Source: a virus
Direction: 5' to 3' (one strand)
Length of the DNA stretch: 21,376 nt
IMG/VR virus record: IMGVR_UViG_3300027754_000505
Span: 1 to 21,376 of that record
Of the stretch, positions 20,143 to 21,376 are shown in pieces; the stretch's first letter is position 1; each line of letters starts with the position of its first letter. Position numbers and translations under genes: made by a program. The notes below the pieces were generated by a model. That model ran no database searches and was not told the origin of the DNA. It was given only the letters and a program-made list of their open reading frames with translations.

Positions 20143-20474
20143 GCTCTTGTTAATCCTATTTGTTCAAAAGTAGCAATAAAACTAAACGTACTAGATGATT
20201 GCGTAGTAATTTGAATCTTATCGCCCTCTTCTAAAACGATATAAGCATTGCCATCAAATTGAAGGTATTGCTTTGAAGTAAAGTCGTAAGCAGTAAGAAT
20301 ATCGTAGGAAGTGGCGGCACTGGCATCATTCCACTGAACAGTAATGTGCTTAGTCGATCCACCAGTATTGTGAATGTACATCACAGTAAACTTGGCGTAG
20401 TAACCCGTAGGAACTGTGTAAACAGTTGTCAGCACTGCGGCTGCTGGGCTAACTCCGACTGATATTGGTCTCAT
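20139..20474 (-). CDS. Small beta-sandwich structural protein
   Basis: This is a 111-residue protein, almost entirely beta-strand, with alternating hydrophobic residues, no cysteine and no membrane segment. 'VYTVPTGYYAKFTVMYIHN' (about 18-36) and 'YIVLEEGDKIQITTQSS' (about 78-94) give the look of a jelly-roll or immunoglobulin-like decoration or fibre head. Small proteins of this kind sit between head and tail genes in many phages. It may be a head decoration protein or a stopper. ATGA overlaps join it to both neighbours. Confidence 0.65.
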   Translation of the reverse strand: MRPISVGVSPAAAVLTTVYTVPTGYYAKFTVMYIHNTGGSTKHITVQWNDASAATSYDILTAYDFTSKQYLQFDGNAYIVLEEGDKIQITTQSSSTFSFIATFEQIGLTRA

Positions 20475-20746
20475 TTGTTCCTCTTAGAGATCGCTTTAGC
20501 CTTTGCTTTAGCGTCTTCCTTGGACGTTGCGCCCCAAGCTCTAAGAGAAAGTAAAAGTCGAGTAGGCTTTCCATCTTTCATCTCAGCGCCAGGCATATTG
20601 CCCATACGTGCTAAAAAGGAGGCCCTACGAGGGTTGTCGCCTGACTTTACTGGAGGCTTTAAATTACCACCAGTTTCTGCATTATACGATGCTCTACCTT
20701 TGGCATTCAAGCCCCCCTTGGGGTTTTGGTGAGCTTTTATTGTCAT
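20471..20746 (-). CDS. Conserved basic phage protein ('KGGLNAKGR' family)
   Basis: This is a 91-residue, strongly basic protein. 'NPKGGLNAKGRASYN' (about 8-22), 'GNLKPPVKSGDNPRRASFLA' (about 27-46) and 'GKPTRLLLSLRAWG' are a conserved string in small phage proteins near structural genes, possibly DUF6321-like. The function is unknown; its Lys/Arg content suggests contact with packaged DNA or capsid. ATGA overlaps at both ends support the boundaries. It is the last of three consecutive complete basic proteins. Confidence 0.75.
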   Translation of the reverse strand: MTIKAHQNPKGGLNAKGRASYNAETGGNLKPPVKSGDNPRRASFLARMGNMPGAEMKDGKPTRLLLSLRAWGATSKEDAKAKAKAISKRNK

Positions 20747-20889
20747 TTCTTTTTAGCAGTCTTAGCTGCTTGCTTGAAGTCCTTTGCAGTAGGAGCACCC
20801 TTAGAGCCAACCTTACGCATCTTTTCGCCTGAACCAGATTTGATACGTTCCCTCTTTGCGGCAATGTTACTGTAGAGTCCTTGTTTCAT
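20743..20889 (-). CDS. 48-residue lysine-rich phage protein
   Basis: The product begins MKQGLYSNIAAKRERIKSG and ends in a lysine-rich helix; about one residue in three is Lys or Arg. The string 'AAKRERIKSGSGEKMR' followed by 'GAPTAKDFKQAAKTAKK' is one I recall as recurring in small phage proteins of unknown role. Its ATG and TGA overlap the neighbouring genes by ATGA, which fixes the frame. DNA binding is likely from charge, but not shown. Confidence 0.75.
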   Translation of the reverse strand: MKQGLYSNIAAKRERIKSGSGEKMRKVGSKGAPTAKDFKQAAKTAKKK

Positions 20890-21038
20890 TTCTTCTTCCT
20901 TTTAGCCTCTGATAAAGCTATTGCAATCGCTTGGTCTTTAGACTTAACAACAGGGCCTTTCTTGCCAGAATGCAGAGTACCTTCTTTGTACTCACGCATA
21001 ACCTTGGAAATCTTAGCTTCTGCTTTAGTCTTTTTCAT
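20886..21038 (-). CDS. 50-residue DUF6496-like basic protein
   Basis: The product carries 'KVMREYKEGTLHSGKKGPVV' (about 12-31) and 'KDQAIAIALSEAKRK' (about 34-48), the hallmark strings of DUF6496 proteins, which are short, basic and common in phages and bacteria. No activity is known. The stop overlaps the next gene by ATGA; the start lies 1 base after the stop of the upstream beta protein. It is encoded among capsid and tail genes, so it may be virion-associated. Confidence 0.82.
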   Translation of the reverse strand: MKKTKAEAKISKVMREYKEGTLHSGKKGPVVKSKDQAIAIALSEAKRKKK

Positions 21039-21039
21039 A

Positions 21040-21324
21040 TCAGTACAAAACCTTTGCTGTAATTGTTCCAGATGTATATGCCGTGCAATTGGCTCTTAAA
21101 TAGTTAGGAGCATTTGCAATAGTAATGATGCCATCAGCAGTTAAAGCAGTGCCAATGGTTGCGTAGGTTGTGCCATCAAGACTTCCTTGAAGAGCAACAG
21201 TAGCCGTTGTAATGCCTGTAACTTGTAGAAACGCAGGTTGACCCGCATCAGCTTGAACAGCCTTAGAAGCACCAGTTGCAACAACAGCACTAAGCAGAGT
21301 AACTGGAGTAGTTAAAGATGCCAT
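21040..21324 (-). CDS. Small beta-rich structural protein
   Basis: This is a 94-residue protein rich in Ala, Thr and Val, with a predicted all-beta fold. 'ATVALQGSLDGTTYATIG' (about 41-58) resembles repeats in phage decoration and fibre proteins, where 'GSxDGxTY' turns are common. There is no signal peptide or cysteine pair beyond one Cys. It shares one base with the stop of the partial gene upstream. It is probably a capsid decoration or minor head protein, by inference from composition and position. Confidence 0.65.
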   Translation of the reverse strand: MASLTTPVTLLSAVVATGASKAVQADAGQPAFLQVTGITTATVALQGSLDGTTYATIGTALTADGIITIANAPNYLRANCTAYTSGTITAKVLY

Positions 21325-21376
21325 TATTTGCCTCTTCCAGATTTCTTCATCATGTTTGTAGCAGTACGACCGCCAC
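21324..21376 (-). CDS. Partial basic protein, 3' end only
   Basis: Only the last 16 codons and the stop (TAA at 21324-21326) are in the window. The visible C-terminus GGRTATNMMKKSGRGK is strongly basic. The TAATG junction with the next gene supports that this is a coding frame. It runs off the right edge; the family cannot be named. Confidence 0.6.
   Translation of the reverse strand, partial: GGRTATNMMKKSGRGK

Overview
The window is a contiguous piece of a tailed double-stranded DNA phage (Caudoviricetes). The evidence is dense, translationally coupled small genes, a short-tailed (podovirus-like) structural block, a GH24 endolysin with a 3-TM holin, an ERF-type recombination protein and a phage-style DNA methyltransferase. 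Base composition is moderately AT-rich and ribosome binding sites are proteobacterial (AAGGAG types). The protein families resemble those in podoviruses of aquatic, possibly freshwater, Proteobacteria. I cannot name the host from sequence alone. No integrase, transposase, tRNA gene or CRISPR array is seen. The terminase, portal and capsid genes must lie beyond the right edge.

Layout, left to right. (1) 30-221 is a lone plus-strand small gene ending in a clear terminator. (2) 4610 to 343 is a minus-strand early operon. It starts with a 59-aa protein and a winged-helix protein, then a strong promoter and a long structured non-coding stretch (about 4030-3440). After that come a replication-type protein, a beta-class DNA methyltransferase, two small unknown proteins, a minimal PD-(D/E)XK (VRR-NUC-like) nuclease, three small unknown proteins and a zinc/HNH-like protein. 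Nearly every junction is a 4-base ATGA overlap. (3) 4611-4884 is a divergent control region with palindromes and short repeats. (4) 4885-7230 is a plus-strand early operon: three small coupled proteins, an ERF single-strand annealing protein, an SSB-like small protein, a winged-helix protein and two small proteins. (5) 21376 to 7232 is one minus-strand late block. Reading 5' to 3' it holds small structural and very basic proteins, a tail adaptor, a tail/nozzle protein, a fibre-like protein, a glycine-rich adhesin-like protein, three large putative ejection proteins, a lysis cassette with several tiny membrane proteins, a zinc-protease-like protein, a helix-turn-helix/metallophosphoesterase fusion and a tiny membrane protein.

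Besides the larger genes, I place seven complete small genes of 33-59 codons (1882-1995, 4431-4610, 7232-7375, 9769-9918, 10400-10546, 10482-10583, 20743-20889) plus a 50-codon one (20886-21038). They are supported by exact stop/start overlaps with their neighbours. Two of them (10482-10583 and 10400-10546) are nested in different frames, as in Rz/Rz1-type arrangements.

The most unusual element is the roughly 490-600 nt structured region between 3440 and 4030. On the minus strand it starts at a TTGACA/TATAAT promoter. It then folds on paper into a hairpin, followed by three long helices (10, 10 and 11 bp) arranged as a pseudoknot. A U-rich tract follows, then a further series of hairpins. It could be a free phage non-coding RNA or a very long regulated leader of the replication/methylation operon.
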